Shown here one piece after another: positions 1 through 9,322 of a DNA stretch of 34,114 nucleotides. Every line of letters starts with the position of its first letter. The first letter of the stretch is position 1. The notes beneath the pieces were generated by a model. That model did no database searches. It had not been told where the DNA came from and worked only from the letters and a program-made list of their open reading frames with translations. This stretch comes from Bacteroidetes bacterium SW_4_67_19 (GTDB taxonomy: Bacteria > Bacteroidota > Rhodothermia > Rhodothermales > Salinibacteraceae), in the NCBI GenBank assembly GCA_003023275.1, contig PXTX01000083.1:1-34114 (forward strand), read 5' to 3'. The position numbers were made by a program, and so were the translations under genes.

Positions 1-146
1 AGAAACGCCGACCCGAGGGCGAGACGCCCCCACGCCCCCACGCTCCCCGGTTCGCGCATTTTTGCAGAAACGGCCCCGCCGCCGCGCCTTTCAACCAAGC
101 GGAACGACGATCTTTCACCCTGACACTGCGCCCCCGCGCCCTGCGC

Positions 147-1949
147 ATGAAAGACTACCTCGCCGCCCGCCTCCGCGCCGTGCTCTCCGACCTAAAGGGC
201 GTGCCCGACGGCTTCGAGCCGGAACTGGAGACGCCGGCAGCCCCGGAGCACGGCGACCTGGCGACCAACACGGCGCTGCGCCTGGCCGGCCCGCTGGGCG
301 ACTCGCCCCGCGCCGTCGCCGAGGACCTGGCCGAGCGCCTCCGCGCCGACGTCGACCCCGAGCGGGTGGCCTCCGTCGAAGTGGCCGGGCCGGGCTTCAT
401 CAACTTTCGCTTTGCCGAGATGCACCTCCAGCGCGGGCTGGAAGAGATTCTGGCCGCCGGCTCCGGCTACGGACGCACCGACGACCACGCCGGCGAGACG
501 GCGCTCGTCGAATACGTCAGCGCCAACCCCACCGGGCCGCTCACGGTGGGCCACGGGCGCAACGCCGTCCTCGGCGACGCCATCGCCAACCTGTTGGCGC
601 ACACCGGCTACGACGTGACGCGCGAGTACTACTTCAACGACGCCGGGCGGCAGATGCGCGTCCTCGGCCAGTCGGTCAAGGCGCGCTACGAAGCGCTCGC
701 GGCCGAGACGCGCGGCGAGCCGGCGCCGACCAAGACGCTCGACGGAGCCGAGGGCGAATCCGTCGAGGTGCCCGCCTCCTTCCCCGACGAGGGCTATCAG
801 GGCGCGTACGTCACCGACATCGCCCGGGCGCTCTTCGACGAGCACGGCGACGCCCTGCCGAGCGAAGAAGGGGTCGAGCCCTTCCAGAAGAAGGCCGAGG
901 AGGTGCTCTTCGCCGAGATCGAACAGACGCTGGGCCGCCTGGGCGTCGACGGCGGCATTCGGATGGACTCGTTCTTCAACGAACAGACCCTCTACGACGA
1001 CGGGCGCGTCTGGGAGGTGCTCGACGCGCTCCGCGAGGCCGGCTACGTCTACGACGAGGAAGGCGCCACCTGGATGGAAACCACCCGCACCGGCAAGGAA
1101 AAGGACACCGTCCTCGTCAAGTCGAGCGGCGAGCCGACCTACCGCCTGCCCGACATCGCGTACCACGCCGACAAGTTCGAGCGCGGCTTCGACCGGATGG
1201 TCGACGTCTTCGGCGCAGACCACATTGCCACCTACCCCGACGTGCTGAGCGCGCTGGAGATCCTCGGCTACGATCCGGGCAAGGTGGACGTGTCGATCTA
1301 CCAGTTCGTCACGCTCGTGCGCGGGGGCGAGCCGGTCAAAATGTCGACGCGCCGCGCCACCTACGTCACCCTCGACGACCTGATCGACGAGGTCGGCCGC
1401 GCGGTGTTGCGCGTAGACGACGCCTCGGGCGAGGACGTTTCCGACGAAGAAATCTCCGACGAAGAGATCACCCGCGCCGGGGCCGACATCGTGCGCTTTT
1501 TCTTTCTGATGCGCTCCCCGAGCTCGCACCTGGAGTTCGACCTGGACCTGGCGAAGGAGGCCAGCGACAAAAATCCGGTCTACTACCTCCAGTACGCCCA
1601 CACGCGCATCGCCTCGATCCTGCGCAAGGCCGACGAGGTGGGCGTCGCGTTCAGTGACGCGCCCGACCTGTCGCTCCTGACGCACGAGGCGGAGCAAGCG
1701 CTCATCAAGGAGCTGCTGCGCTTCCCCGACGCGGTGCGCCAGGCCGCCGATGCGCGCGAGCCGCACCGCGTGGCGACCTACCTGCGCGACGTGGCGCAGG
1801 CGTTCACGCAGTTCTATGCGCACTGCCACATCATCGGCGAGGAGCGCGACTTGGCGACGGCCCGAATGCACTTGGCGAAGGCGACGCAAGTGGTGTTGCG
1901 CAACGGGCTGGTGGATATTTTAGGAATCAGCGCGCCGGAACGGATGTAG
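147..1949 (+). CDS. argS: Arginyl-tRNA synthetase
   Basis: 600 aa; class I signature region NPTGPLTVGHGRNAVLGD and KMSKS-like VKMSTRRATYVTLDDL; full-length architecture. Confidence 0.97.
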   Translation: MKDYLAARLRAVLSDLKGVPDGFEPELETPAAPEHGDLATNTALRLAGPLGDSPRAVAEDLAERLRADVDPERVASVEVAGPGFINFRFAEMHLQRGLEEILAAGSGYGRTDDHAGETALVEYVSANPTGPLTVGHGRNAVLGDAIANLLAHTGYDVTREYYFNDAGRQMRVLGQSVKARYEALAAETRGEPAPTKTLDGAEGESVEVPASFPDEGYQGAYVTDIARALFDEHGDALPSEEGVEPFQKKAEEVLFAEIEQTLGRLGVDGGIRMDSFFNEQTLYDDGRVWEVLDALREAGYVYDEEGATWMETTRTGKEKDTVLVKSSGEPTYRLPDIAYHADKFERGFDRMVDVFGADHIATYPDVLSALEILGYDPGKVDVSIYQFVTLVRGGEPVKMSTRRATYVTLDDLIDEVGRAVLRVDDASGEDVSDEEISDEEITRAGADIVRFFFLMRSPSSHLEFDLDLAKEASDKNPVYYLQYAHTRIASILRKADEVGVAFSDAPDLSLLTHEAEQALIKELLRFPDAVRQAADAREPHRVATYLRDVAQAFTQFYAHCHIIGEERDLATARMHLAKATQVVLRNGLVDILGISAPERM

Positions 1950-2005
1950 CTGTTGGCTTTCAGCTATCAGCAGTCAGCTATCAGCTCTCGGCTATCAACT
2001 ATCAG
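1950..2005. repeat. Heptamer array: CTGTTGG CTTTCAG CTATCAG CAGTCAG CTATCAG CTCTCGG CTATCAA CTATCAG
   Basis: 8 in-phase 7-mers starting the base after the argS stop. Confidence 0.9.
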
Positions 2006-2034
2006 GTCTTCCGGCCGAAAAGCATGACCTTCGG

Positions 2035-2069
2035 CCCCTGACGGCTGACCGCTGACGGCTGACCGCTGA
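2035..2069. repeat. Heptamer array: CCCCTGA CGGCTGA CCGCTGA CGGCTGA CCGCTGA
   Basis: 5 in-phase 7-mers next to the four-helix-bundle stop codon. Confidence 0.9.
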
Positions 2070-2075
2070 ACGCTC

Positions 2076-2429
2076 CTACGCGCGAAGCTTCTTGAGAAGG
2101 CCGCTGAGCATACGCTTGACCTCCTGCGTGTGATGGGTCGCCGCACGATGCGGCTTTTCTGAAAGCATGGTCAAATCACGAGCCAGCAGCAACTGATATT
2201 CCAACTCGCTTGCCGAGCGGAGGGCCATTTGCACGAAGCGAGCGAAATCCGCGTCGCTGCCGCTTCCGCATCCTTCCGCGATGTTCGCCCCTATCGACGC
2301 AGACGAGCGCCGCATCTGACTGATCAAACCGTAGCGTTCATCGTCTGGAAAGTCGGACGTGAGTTCGTAGACGTTCAGCGTGAGACGATGCGCTTTTTTC
2401 CAGACGGAGAGCTTGCGAAAGTCTTGCAT
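2076..2429 (-). CDS. Four-helix bundle protein, S23 / 23S rRNA intervening-sequence family
   Basis: 117 aa; MQDFRKLSVWKKAHRLTLNVYELTSDFPDDERYGLISQMRRSSASIGANIAEGCG is the classic family N-terminal signature. Confidence 0.93.
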   Translation of the reverse strand: MQDFRKLSVWKKAHRLTLNVYELTSDFPDDERYGLISQMRRSSASIGANIAEGCGSGSDADFARFVQMALRSASELEYQLLLARDLTMLSEKPHRAATHHTQEVKRMLSGLLKKLRA

Positions 2430-2511
2430 GAGCGAGCGGAGCCAAAGAAAATATAGGAAACGTGCGGCATAAATAAACGAGGCAACTTGCTAAAAAGCCA
2501 ACGCTTGTTAT

Positions 2512-2553
2512 CTGTCAACTGATAGCTGATAGCTGATAGCTGACGGCTGAAAG
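2512..2553. repeat. Heptamer array: CTGTCAA CTGATAG x3 CTGACGG CTGAAAG
   Basis: 6 in-phase 7-mers; CTGATAG is the reverse complement of CTATCAG at 1950-2005. Confidence 0.9.
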
Positions 2554-2632
2554 CCCCCCCTCGCATTTCCGAAGCGCGAACGCTTACCTTTCCCAAAGCG
2601 CCGCTTTCCCGAATCGCCGCACGCAACCCGCC

Positions 2633-3508
2633 ATGGCGCTCTCCTACAGCATCCGCGAAGGGCTGGCCGGCTTCTGGCGGGCGAAGTTTGCCGCCGTCGC
2701 CGCCACGAGCGCGATGACGGTGGCGCTGGTGCTGGTGGGCCTCTTCGTGGTGGTGGGCTACCAGGCGCAGCAGGTGAGCGGGTGGTTGCGCCAGCGCGTG
2801 GGCCAGCTCAACGTGATGCTCGACGAGCAGGCCTCCGACGACGACGCGCAGCAAATCATGGAGCGCGCGCGCCTCTTGCCCGGCGTCGACGAGGTGGAGT
2901 ACGTCTCGCCCGAGGAGGCGCAGAAGCGCTTTCGCCGCGCCTTCGGGGAGGGGGCGGAGATTTACTACGAAGAGCCGTTCCTGCCGGCCTCCGTGGAGGT
3001 GCGCGTGGGGCCGACCTACGCCTCCTCCGACAGCCTGAACTCGCTCATCAGTGAAGTCAAGACGTGGGCGCGCGTCGAAGAGGTCGTCTTCAACCAGCCA
3101 CTCTTCGCGCGCGTGCAGCAAAACCTGCGTCTCATCACGTGGGGGGGCGTCTCGCTGGGCGCGCTGGTGGTGCTGGCGTCGATCTTTCTGGTGGCCAATA
3201 CCATTCGGCTGACCGTCTACGCGCGGCGCCTCTTGATTCGCACGATGAAGCTCGTCGGCGCTACCGACCGCTTCATCCGCCGTCCCTTCGTCATCGAGGG
3301 GATGCTCCAGGGCCTGATCGCCGGAGTCGTGGCGAGCGGCATCTTGTGGGGCCTCTACCAGCTAGCCGCCAGCTACGTGCCCGGGCTGGAGGCCCTCGGC
3401 GGGCTGTGGCTGGCCATCGGAGTGGTCGTGGTAAGCGGCGTGCTGCTGGGGTGGATCGGCTCGTTCTTTGCTGTGCGCCGCTTCATCAAAAACGTAGCGC
3501 TGCATTGA
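2633..3508 (+). CDS. ftsX: Cell division protein FtsX (permease)
   Basis: 291 aa, N-terminal TM, extracellular domain, C-terminal TMs with VGATDRFIRRPFVIEGMLQGLIAG motif. Confidence 0.93.
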   Translation: MALSYSIREGLAGFWRAKFAAVAATSAMTVALVLVGLFVVVGYQAQQVSGWLRQRVGQLNVMLDEQASDDDAQQIMERARLLPGVDEVEYVSPEEAQKRFRRAFGEGAEIYYEEPFLPASVEVRVGPTYASSDSLNSLISEVKTWARVEEVVFNQPLFARVQQNLRLITWGGVSLGALVVLASIFLVANTIRLTVYARRLLIRTMKLVGATDRFIRRPFVIEGMLQGLIAGVVASGILWGLYQLAASYVPGLEALGGLWLAIGVVVVSGVLLGWIGSFFAVRRFIKNVALH

Positions 3509-3538
3509 GGGTTGAAGGTCGCAGATTGAAAGTTGAAC
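3504..3538. repeat. Heptamer array: ATTGAGG GTTGAAG GTCGCAG ATTGAAA GTTGAAC
   Basis: 5 in-phase 7-mers; ftsX TGA is in the first unit. Confidence 0.8.
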
Positions 3539-3570
3539 GTTTCTCCAGTCACCGGCGGGGAAATCCCCCC

Positions 3571-3600
3571 GCACTCTCACACTCCCACCCCCTCCACGCC
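3571..3600. repeat. C-rich octamer-like array GCACTCTC ACACTCCC ACCCCCTCC ACGCC
   Basis: About 8-bp period immediately 5' of ATG 3602. Confidence 0.6.
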
Positions 3601-3601
3601 T

Positions 3602-4684
3602 ATGCCTACTCGCCTCTGCTTTGCTCTACTCGCCGCTGCTGCAGTGATCGGGGGCGCCGGGTGCAATCTCGATAGCGGCTCGGGCAGCGACGCACAGGTC
3701 GAGGTGACGCGCCAGGTGCAACGAGGCGTGACGCCGGGGGAGCGCACGCTCGCCTTCGATAGCTACAGCGGCGGCGTCACACTGCAAGACACGACCGCCT
3801 CTCAGGCGGAGCTGACGTTCGTCAAGCGCGCCCGCGCCGGAAGCAAAAAGGAGGCGCGCCGGCTCTTGAGCCGCATCCGCATCGAAGGGCGCGGCGACGA
3901 TCAGGAGTTCGCCTACGAGCTGACCTCCGGCGCCCCCGGCCGTACGAGCGTGGACGTGCGCGGTCATGCGCCGCAGAACGTGCGCCTGCGCCTGCACATG
4001 CAAAACGGCGACGCGCTCCTCTCGGGGCTGCGCGGGCCGCTCGACGTAAAAAATGAAAACGGCGACCTCCGCATCGGCGGGGCGGCGCGCGCAGTGCGGG
4101 CCGAAACGCGCAACGGCTCCATCGAGGGGGGGTTGCGCCGCCTGCCCTCCGGGGCCGAGGTGCGCCTGCGCACCGCCAACGGCGACCTGCAGCTCACCCT
4201 CCCGGCTTCCGCTTCGGCCGACATCGAGGCGCGCACCGAGGCGGGCGACATCGACCCCGGCGCTCTGACCTTCTCGGATCGCGACCTCGAATCGAGCGGG
4301 GCCGGGGCGCGCTTCGAGGGCACGCTGGGCGAGGGCGCGGCCCCGGTACGCCTACGCACCGAAAACGGCGACATTACGCTGCGCCGAGGCACGGTGCGCC
4401 GCCTGCCGGGCGTGGAAGGCGACACGACCGCACGCGACACCACGCGCCGCGACACGCTCTCTTCCGACACCACGCGCCGCGACACCGCCGGCCTGCCGGG
4501 GCCGCCGCCCGCCGGTCCGCAGCAACGCCCCCAGCAGCAACAAACGGCGCCCTACACCGACCAGCCCCCGCGCCTGCTGCGCGCCCCCGACCAGAACCGC
4601 TCGGGCCGAGACACGAACGCAGGCCCGTCGCCGGTGCCGAGCCTCCCCTCGCCGCGGGCGGACACGGCTCGCCGGCAACAGTGA
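3602..4684 (+). CDS. Putative lipoprotein with DUF4097-like repeats
   Basis: Start at ATG 3602 gives MPTRLCFALLAAAAVIGGAGC lipobox; repeated NGD/GDI beta-repeat motifs; P/Q-rich C-terminus with repeated DTTRRDT. Confidence 0.7.
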   Translation: MPTRLCFALLAAAAVIGGAGCNLDSGSGSDAQVEVTRQVQRGVTPGERTLAFDSYSGGVTLQDTTASQAELTFVKRARAGSKKEARRLLSRIRIEGRGDDQEFAYELTSGAPGRTSVDVRGHAPQNVRLRLHMQNGDALLSGLRGPLDVKNENGDLRIGGAARAVRAETRNGSIEGGLRRLPSGAEVRLRTANGDLQLTLPASASADIEARTEAGDIDPGALTFSDRDLESSGAGARFEGTLGEGAAPVRLRTENGDITLRRGTVRRLPGVEGDTTARDTTRRDTLSSDTTRRDTAGLPGPPPAGPQQRPQQQQTAPYTDQPPRLLRAPDQNRSGRDTNAGPSPVPSLPSPRADTARRQQ

Positions 4685-4839
4685 GGCCGCCGAGCGGGGG
4701 TGCGCCTGCTCTGGGAACCTCTTTCCGCACTCCCCTACTCACTGGCAAAAGGGGGAGATATTTTATCACGCATCGGTAGATAAGTCGGTCATGGGCGTTT
4801 CCACCAAAAGCAGAACGCCGCGAACCGACGAACCTTCCC

Positions 4840-4867
4840 CTTTCAACTTCCCACTTTCCACCGCTAA
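4840..4867. repeat. Heptamer array: CTTTCAA CTTCCCA CTTTCCA CCGCTAA
   Basis: 4 in-phase 7-mers just 5' of the lipase start. Confidence 0.7.
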
Positions 4868-4874
4868 CTGACGC

Positions 4875-5735
4875 ATGACGCTCGCGGAGCGCGCCGTCCG
4901 CCGTCTCACCGCCATGGACCGACATCCGCAACCGCCGCTTCTGCGGCTCCGGCATCCGCTCGTGTTGATGCACGGCTTCGGCGTGCTGGCGGCCTTCCGG
5001 CGCGGGGGCATGCTTCACGAGCAGGCCATGCACCTGCGCAAGCGCGGCGTCTGGGCCTTCGCCCCCAACGTGTCGCCCTACCACACCGTCACCGCTCGGG
5101 CCGACCAGTGGGAAGCGCGTTTCGAGCGCATCCTCCGCGAAACCGACGCCGAGCAGTTCCACCTCGTGGCCCACTCGATGGGCGGTCTCGACGCGCGCTT
5201 CCTCGTCAGCCGGCGCGGATGGGGCGAGCGCGTCGCCACGCTCACGACCGTCTCGACGCCGCACCGGGGCGCCACCGCCGCCGATTACGTCATGGAGCAG
5301 CCCGAACGCCTGCGCCGCCTCGTCGCCGACGCCGCCGAGTGGCTCGGGCGTCAGACTCTGCCCGACGACGACGCCTCCGACTTTTTGCGCGCCGTGCGCG
5401 AGATGCGCCCCGCCTACGTCCAGAACGAGTTCAACCCCGCCACCCCCGACCATCCGTCCGTGCAGTACCGCTCCTATGCCGGGCGCGCGGGCCGGGGCAC
5501 CGACGTGGCGATCAGTCCGTTCTTTCGCCTGCTCAACGCCGTCATCTACGAGCGCGAAGGCGTCAACGACGGATACGTCGCTACCGAGAGCGCGCGCTGG
5601 GGCGACTTCCGCGGCCTCCTCGACGGCGACCACGCCCGCCAGGTGGGCCTCGCCGCCGGCGGCCTGCGCCGCGCCCCCGACGCCGACGCCTTTTACCGAC
5701 GCCTCCCCGAAGACCTCGCCGACGAAGGGGGGTGA
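4875..5735 (+). CDS. Alpha/beta hydrolase, triacylglycerol-lipase-like
   Basis: HPLVLMHGFG oxyanion motif, AHSMGG nucleophile elbow, STPHRG. Confidence 0.85.
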   Translation: MTLAERAVRRLTAMDRHPQPPLLRLRHPLVLMHGFGVLAAFRRGGMLHEQAMHLRKRGVWAFAPNVSPYHTVTARADQWEARFERILRETDAEQFHLVAHSMGGLDARFLVSRRGWGERVATLTTVSTPHRGATAADYVMEQPERLRRLVADAAEWLGRQTLPDDDASDFLRAVREMRPAYVQNEFNPATPDHPSVQYRSYAGRAGRGTDVAISPFFRLLNAVIYEREGVNDGYVATESARWGDFRGLLDGDHARQVGLAAGGLRRAPDADAFYRRLPEDLADEGG

Positions 5736-5851
5736 GCACGGCGAGCTGTGGAAGGGGGACGACCGACGGCGGTTTCTCAATCCCGCCGGATGTGTTTTTT
5801 CTTTTAGCGTTCATCGGCCCGGCGTGAAGGCGGCTTCCGCGAAGAGACACG

Positions 5852-6619
5852 ATGGCTTCAATGAGCGACTTCGCTTTCTACAGCACGTCCGCCCTCCCGC
5901 TCCCCCGTGCCCTCGCGCTCCTTCTGGCGGTGCTACTGGCCGCCTGCGGCGGGGGCGAGCGTTCCGCGTCTTCACCGCAGGCGCTCGACGCTTCTGCCGA
6001 AACGACTTCCGCGAGCGGGCGCGCCTCGGGGCAGGCCGCCGGCGCGTCCGCACGCCCCGCTCCCGGCGACACCGCATCGGCGGCGGCGAGCACGTCCGAG
6101 CTGCACGTGAACCGGACCGAGACGTTCTACACCGTGACGGGGCGCACCGAGCAGGCCCTCCTGCGCGAGCTGGCACAGCACGGCCCCCGCAGCGACGGCG
6201 CCCGCCATTTCGGACGCACCTCCTGGACAGCGCGCTGGGAAATCGTCTACGAGCAGGCCTCCCGCCCCGCCCGCGAAGCGCCCTGCCGGATACGCCGCGC
6301 CGACGTGTACCTCGACGTGGAGGTGACGATGCCGCGCTGGAACGCGCCCTCAAATGCCCCCGCCGCGCTTCGGCGCGACTGGAGCAGCTTCCTCGACGCG
6401 CTGGCCTTCCACGAACGCGAACACCAGGAAAGCATCATCAGCGCCGGGCGTCGCGTGGCGCGCGCGCTCGAGGACCTGACGGCCGCCTCTTGCTCCGCGC
6501 TCGAAGAAAAAGCCGACACGCAGGCGCGCTCCATCATCGAAGAGGCGCGGCGCTACAACCGCCGCTTCGACGAACGCACCCGCCACGGACGCACCCAGGG
6601 CGCCCGCTGGCCGCAGTGA
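5852..6619 (+). CDS. Putative lipoprotein with DUF922-like (HExxH-type) domain
   Basis: LLAVLLAACGGG lipobox; YTVTGRTEQAL...FHEREHQESI; start codon uncertain. Confidence 0.7.
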   Translation: MASMSDFAFYSTSALPLPRALALLLAVLLAACGGGERSASSPQALDASAETTSASGRASGQAAGASARPAPGDTASAAASTSELHVNRTETFYTVTGRTEQALLRELAQHGPRSDGARHFGRTSWTARWEIVYEQASRPAREAPCRIRRADVYLDVEVTMPRWNAPSNAPAALRRDWSSFLDALAFHEREHQESIISAGRRVARALEDLTAASCSALEEKADTQARSIIEEARRYNRRFDERTRHGRTQGARWPQ

Positions 6620-6763
6620 GTTCGAGGAGGCGGGGGCGCGGGAGGGCGGGCGTACTTTGTTGCGACACGTTGGCGCCACGCCAGCGGAGTTTCGTTCCCT
6701 TCGCTGCTTTCCGCTTCTTCCCGCCCCGACATTCTCTCCCCCACTCCCGCCGCCCCCCAGACC

Positions 6764-8107
6764 GTGCCCAACAACTACAAGCTCTTCTCCGATCCGGTGC
6801 ACGGGTTTATCTCGGTGCCGAAGGGGCTGATGATGGCGCTCATCCAGCAGCCGGAGGTGCAGCGCCTGCGGCGGATTCGCCAGCTGGGGGTGGGGCATCT
6901 CGTCTTTCCCGGCGCCGAGCACACGCGCTTCAATCACGCCCTCGGCGCGATGGCGCTCATGCAAGACGCCCTCGCCGGCATCGAAGGCAAGGGCACGCCC
7001 GTCTCCCCGACGGAGCGCACCGCCGCGCTCGCCGCTGCGCTGCTGCACGACGTCGGCCACGGGCCGTACTCCCACACCCTCGAACACTACCTTATCCGCG
7101 ATTTTCACCACGAGCAGATGAGCCGCCGTCTGCTCGTTCGCCTCGCCGAGCGCCTCGCCGAGCATCCCGAAGGCGACGCCCTGCGGCTGGCGCTCGACAT
7201 CTTCGACGGCGAGTACGAGCGCGCCTTCTTTCACCAGCTCGTGTCCAGCCAGCTGGACATGGACCGCCTCGACTACCTGCGGCGCGACGCCTTCTACACC
7301 GGCGTGGCCGAGGGCGAAGTCGGGGTCGAGCGGTTGCTCAAGACCCTCCGCGTCACCCCTCCCGCAGGCCGATCCGACGCGCCCGTCGCGGTCGAAGCGA
7401 AAGGCATCTACGCCGTCGAAAACTTCCTCATCAGCCGCCGCCTGATGTACTGGCAGGTCTACCTGCACAAGACCGTCTTGGCCGGCGACGAGCTGTTGCG
7501 CGCGGCCTTCCGGCGGGTGCGCTGGCACTTCCGCGAGGGGCGCCCCGCCATCGGCGACGGCTGCTCGCCGGCGCTCTGTTTCTTTCTCGAAAACGACATC
7601 ACCGGCGACGACCTGAGCACCCGTCTCACCGCCACCGACCACTACGCCGCACTCGACGACACCGACGTGCTCTTCTCGCTCAAGCAGTGGCAACACGCCG
7701 GCGACCCCGTTCTGGCCGACCTCTGCCGCCGCTTCATCGACCGCGACTTCTTTCGCGTGACCTTTTTGCCGGAACAGCCCACCGACGAACAACTCGACCG
7801 CTGGCGCTCCCAGGTGGCACGCTGGCTCGAGCGCGAAGGCCTCGCGCGCGACCGCTCCTGCCCCGCTTCCTTCGACGAGGCGGCCCGCTACTACCTGACG
7901 CAGGGCCGCTCGCGCCACAGGGCCTACCAGCGCGAACGCGGCGAAGCCATCGGCATCGTCGGGCGCGACGGCCAGGTGCGCGAACTGTCGGAAATGGCGG
8001 ACACCGCCGCGCTTACGGCCCTCTCCGAGCGCGTCGTGAAGCCGTACGTGTGCTACCCGAAGGAGGTGGACCTGGACCTGTCGCCGGCGCCGGCGAGCAG
8101 CGCGTGA
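6764..8107 (+). CDS. HD-domain phosphohydrolase (dNTPase/YdhJ-like)
   Basis: GTG start; DPVHGFISVP, HTRFNHALG, LLHDVGHGPYSHTLE, SSQLDMDRLDYLRRD motifs. Confidence 0.9.
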   Translation: MPNNYKLFSDPVHGFISVPKGLMMALIQQPEVQRLRRIRQLGVGHLVFPGAEHTRFNHALGAMALMQDALAGIEGKGTPVSPTERTAALAAALLHDVGHGPYSHTLEHYLIRDFHHEQMSRRLLVRLAERLAEHPEGDALRLALDIFDGEYERAFFHQLVSSQLDMDRLDYLRRDAFYTGVAEGEVGVERLLKTLRVTPPAGRSDAPVAVEAKGIYAVENFLISRRLMYWQVYLHKTVLAGDELLRAAFRRVRWHFREGRPAIGDGCSPALCFFLENDITGDDLSTRLTATDHYAALDDTDVLFSLKQWQHAGDPVLADLCRRFIDRDFFRVTFLPEQPTDEQLDRWRSQVARWLEREGLARDRSCPASFDEAARYYLTQGRSRHRAYQRERGEAIGIVGRDGQVRELSEMADTAALTALSERVVKPYVCYPKEVDLDLSPAPASSA

Positions 8108-8257
8108 AGCATTCGCGGCGACTGCCCCCTTTGCCGACTCCATCTCATCGACGGCGCCCGACACGATCCACGCGCCGGCTCCGCTTTCGCTTCCGGCTCC
8201 GCTTTCGTTTTGAGCGGCGGACGTTCGATCAACGGAGCGCCTTTTGCCCAAATAACA

Positions 8258-8287
8258 GCAGGGGCACGATGTGTATCGCGCCCCTGC
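8258..8287. repeat. REP-like palindrome GCAGGGGCACGATGTGTATCGCGCCCCTGC (may also terminate transcription)
   Basis: 8-bp arms GCAGGGGC/GCCCCTGC plus inner CGAT/ATCG with loop GTGT; located between convergent genes. Confidence 0.7.
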
Positions 8288-8316
8288 GGTCGTGGGTAAA
8301 ATGTCATTCGAGCGCT

Positions 8317-8550
8317 TTAAAAGGCGCCGGCGCTGCCGGCGGCTCCGGAGCGTTGCACGTTGATCGCGCTCAGGCCCTTGTCGGTTTCTTCGACGTCGTA
8401 CTCGACGTCTTCGCCGTCATCGAGGCCTTCTCCGTAGCTCATGCCTTCCACGTTGCTTTTGTGGACGAATACGTCTTCCGTTCCGTCTTCCGGAGCGATG
8501 AAGCCGTATCCTTTTTCAGCGTCGAACCATTTGACTGTTCCTTGTGCCAT
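8317..8550 (-). CDS. Cold shock protein
   Basis: GTVKWFDAEKGYGFIAPEDGTEDVFVHKS RNP motifs. Confidence 0.96.
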   Translation of the reverse strand: MAQGTVKWFDAEKGYGFIAPEDGTEDVFVHKSNVEGMSYGEGLDDGEDVEYDVEETDKGLSAINVQRSGAAGSAGAF

Positions 8551-8710
8551 AGTGTGTTGGGGTACCGGAGCGTGCTGCCAGGCCGTCTCGTCGAACGAGG
8601 AAAGCCGGAAGCCGGCTCGCAGGCCGCAGCGCGCGCTTGTGGTGTTGGTTGTGATCGGGGAGTGAGGGGATGCTTAACCGGGCAGACGTGCGTTAGTTCA
8701 GATCCGAAGA

Positions 8711-9322
8711 TTAACGTTTTTCTTTCTCTTCCGCTGGGGCCTCTCCCGCCTGGGCGTAGAGGGCCGGCAGCCGCCGCGCAAGCTGCCCGTAATCGAGCCC
8801 GTAGCCGATGACGAACCGATCCGGAATCGCGAACCCCACGTAGTCGATGGGCACGTCCTTCTCGGTGGCTTCCGGTTTGTGCAACAGGGTCGCCACGCGC
8901 AGCGACGCCGTGCCCAGCGCCCCGATGCGGTCGAGGATGAACTCCATCGTCAGCCCCGTGTCTACGATGTCTTCCACGAGCACCACGTGACGGTCCTCCA
9001 GGTCGGCGTCGACGCGCTTCAGTTCGGTCACTTCGCCGCTGGAGACCTTTTCGGCGCCGTAGGAAGAGAGCTTCATGAAGTCGACCTCGCACTCGATGGT
9101 GAGCGCGCGCATCAGGTCGGCCAGAAACATGAACGACCCGTTCAGCACGCCGATTAGGATGGGCCGTTTCCCCTCCAGGTCGCGGCTAATGGCCGCGCCC
9201 AACTCCTGTACGCGCTCATGGATTTCTTCCTCTGAAAGATACAGCTGAAACGATTCGCCGTGACAGGTGACGGTTTCCTTCGCATCATTCGCAGCGGCAG
9301 CGGGACGTTGATCAGCGGACAT
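8711..9322 (-). CDS. hpt: Hypoxanthine phosphoribosyltransferase
   Basis: GVLNGSFMFLADLMRAL, VLVEDIVDTGLTMEFI PRPP motif; ATG 9322 chosen over longer ORF. Confidence 0.93.
   Translation of the reverse strand: MSADQRPAAAANDAKETVTCHGESFQLYLSEEEIHERVQELGAAISRDLEGKRPILIGVLNGSFMFLADLMRALTIECEVDFMKLSSYGAEKVSSGEVTELKRVDADLEDRHVVLVEDIVDTGLTMEFILDRIGALGTASLRVATLLHKPEATEKDVPIDYVGFAIPDRFVIGYGLDYGQLARRLPALYAQAGEAPAEEKEKR

Noticed and set aside
192-1889. 565-aa minus-strand ORF antisense to argS
   Set aside because: High-GC codon-position artefact; low-complexity His/Gly/Val/Arg composition and full overlap with convincing argS.
2076-2429. Diversity-generating retroelement (Avd-like protein)
   Set aside because: No reverse transcriptase or template/variable repeat pair nearby; the protein matches the S23 four-helix-bundle signature.
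1950-2553. CRISPR array or direct-repeat/spacer structure at the heptamer arrays
   Set aside because: Units are 7 bp, contiguous and degenerate with no spacers; no cas genes in the window.
4430-4490. DTTRRDT coding repeats in the DUF4097-like protein
   Set aside because: Simple low-complexity C-terminal tail; no distinct element structure.
5476-8811. 1111-aa plus-strand ORF spanning lipase, DUF922, HD and cspA
   Set aside because: Arg/Pro/Ala-rich out-of-frame translation overlapping four well-supported genes.
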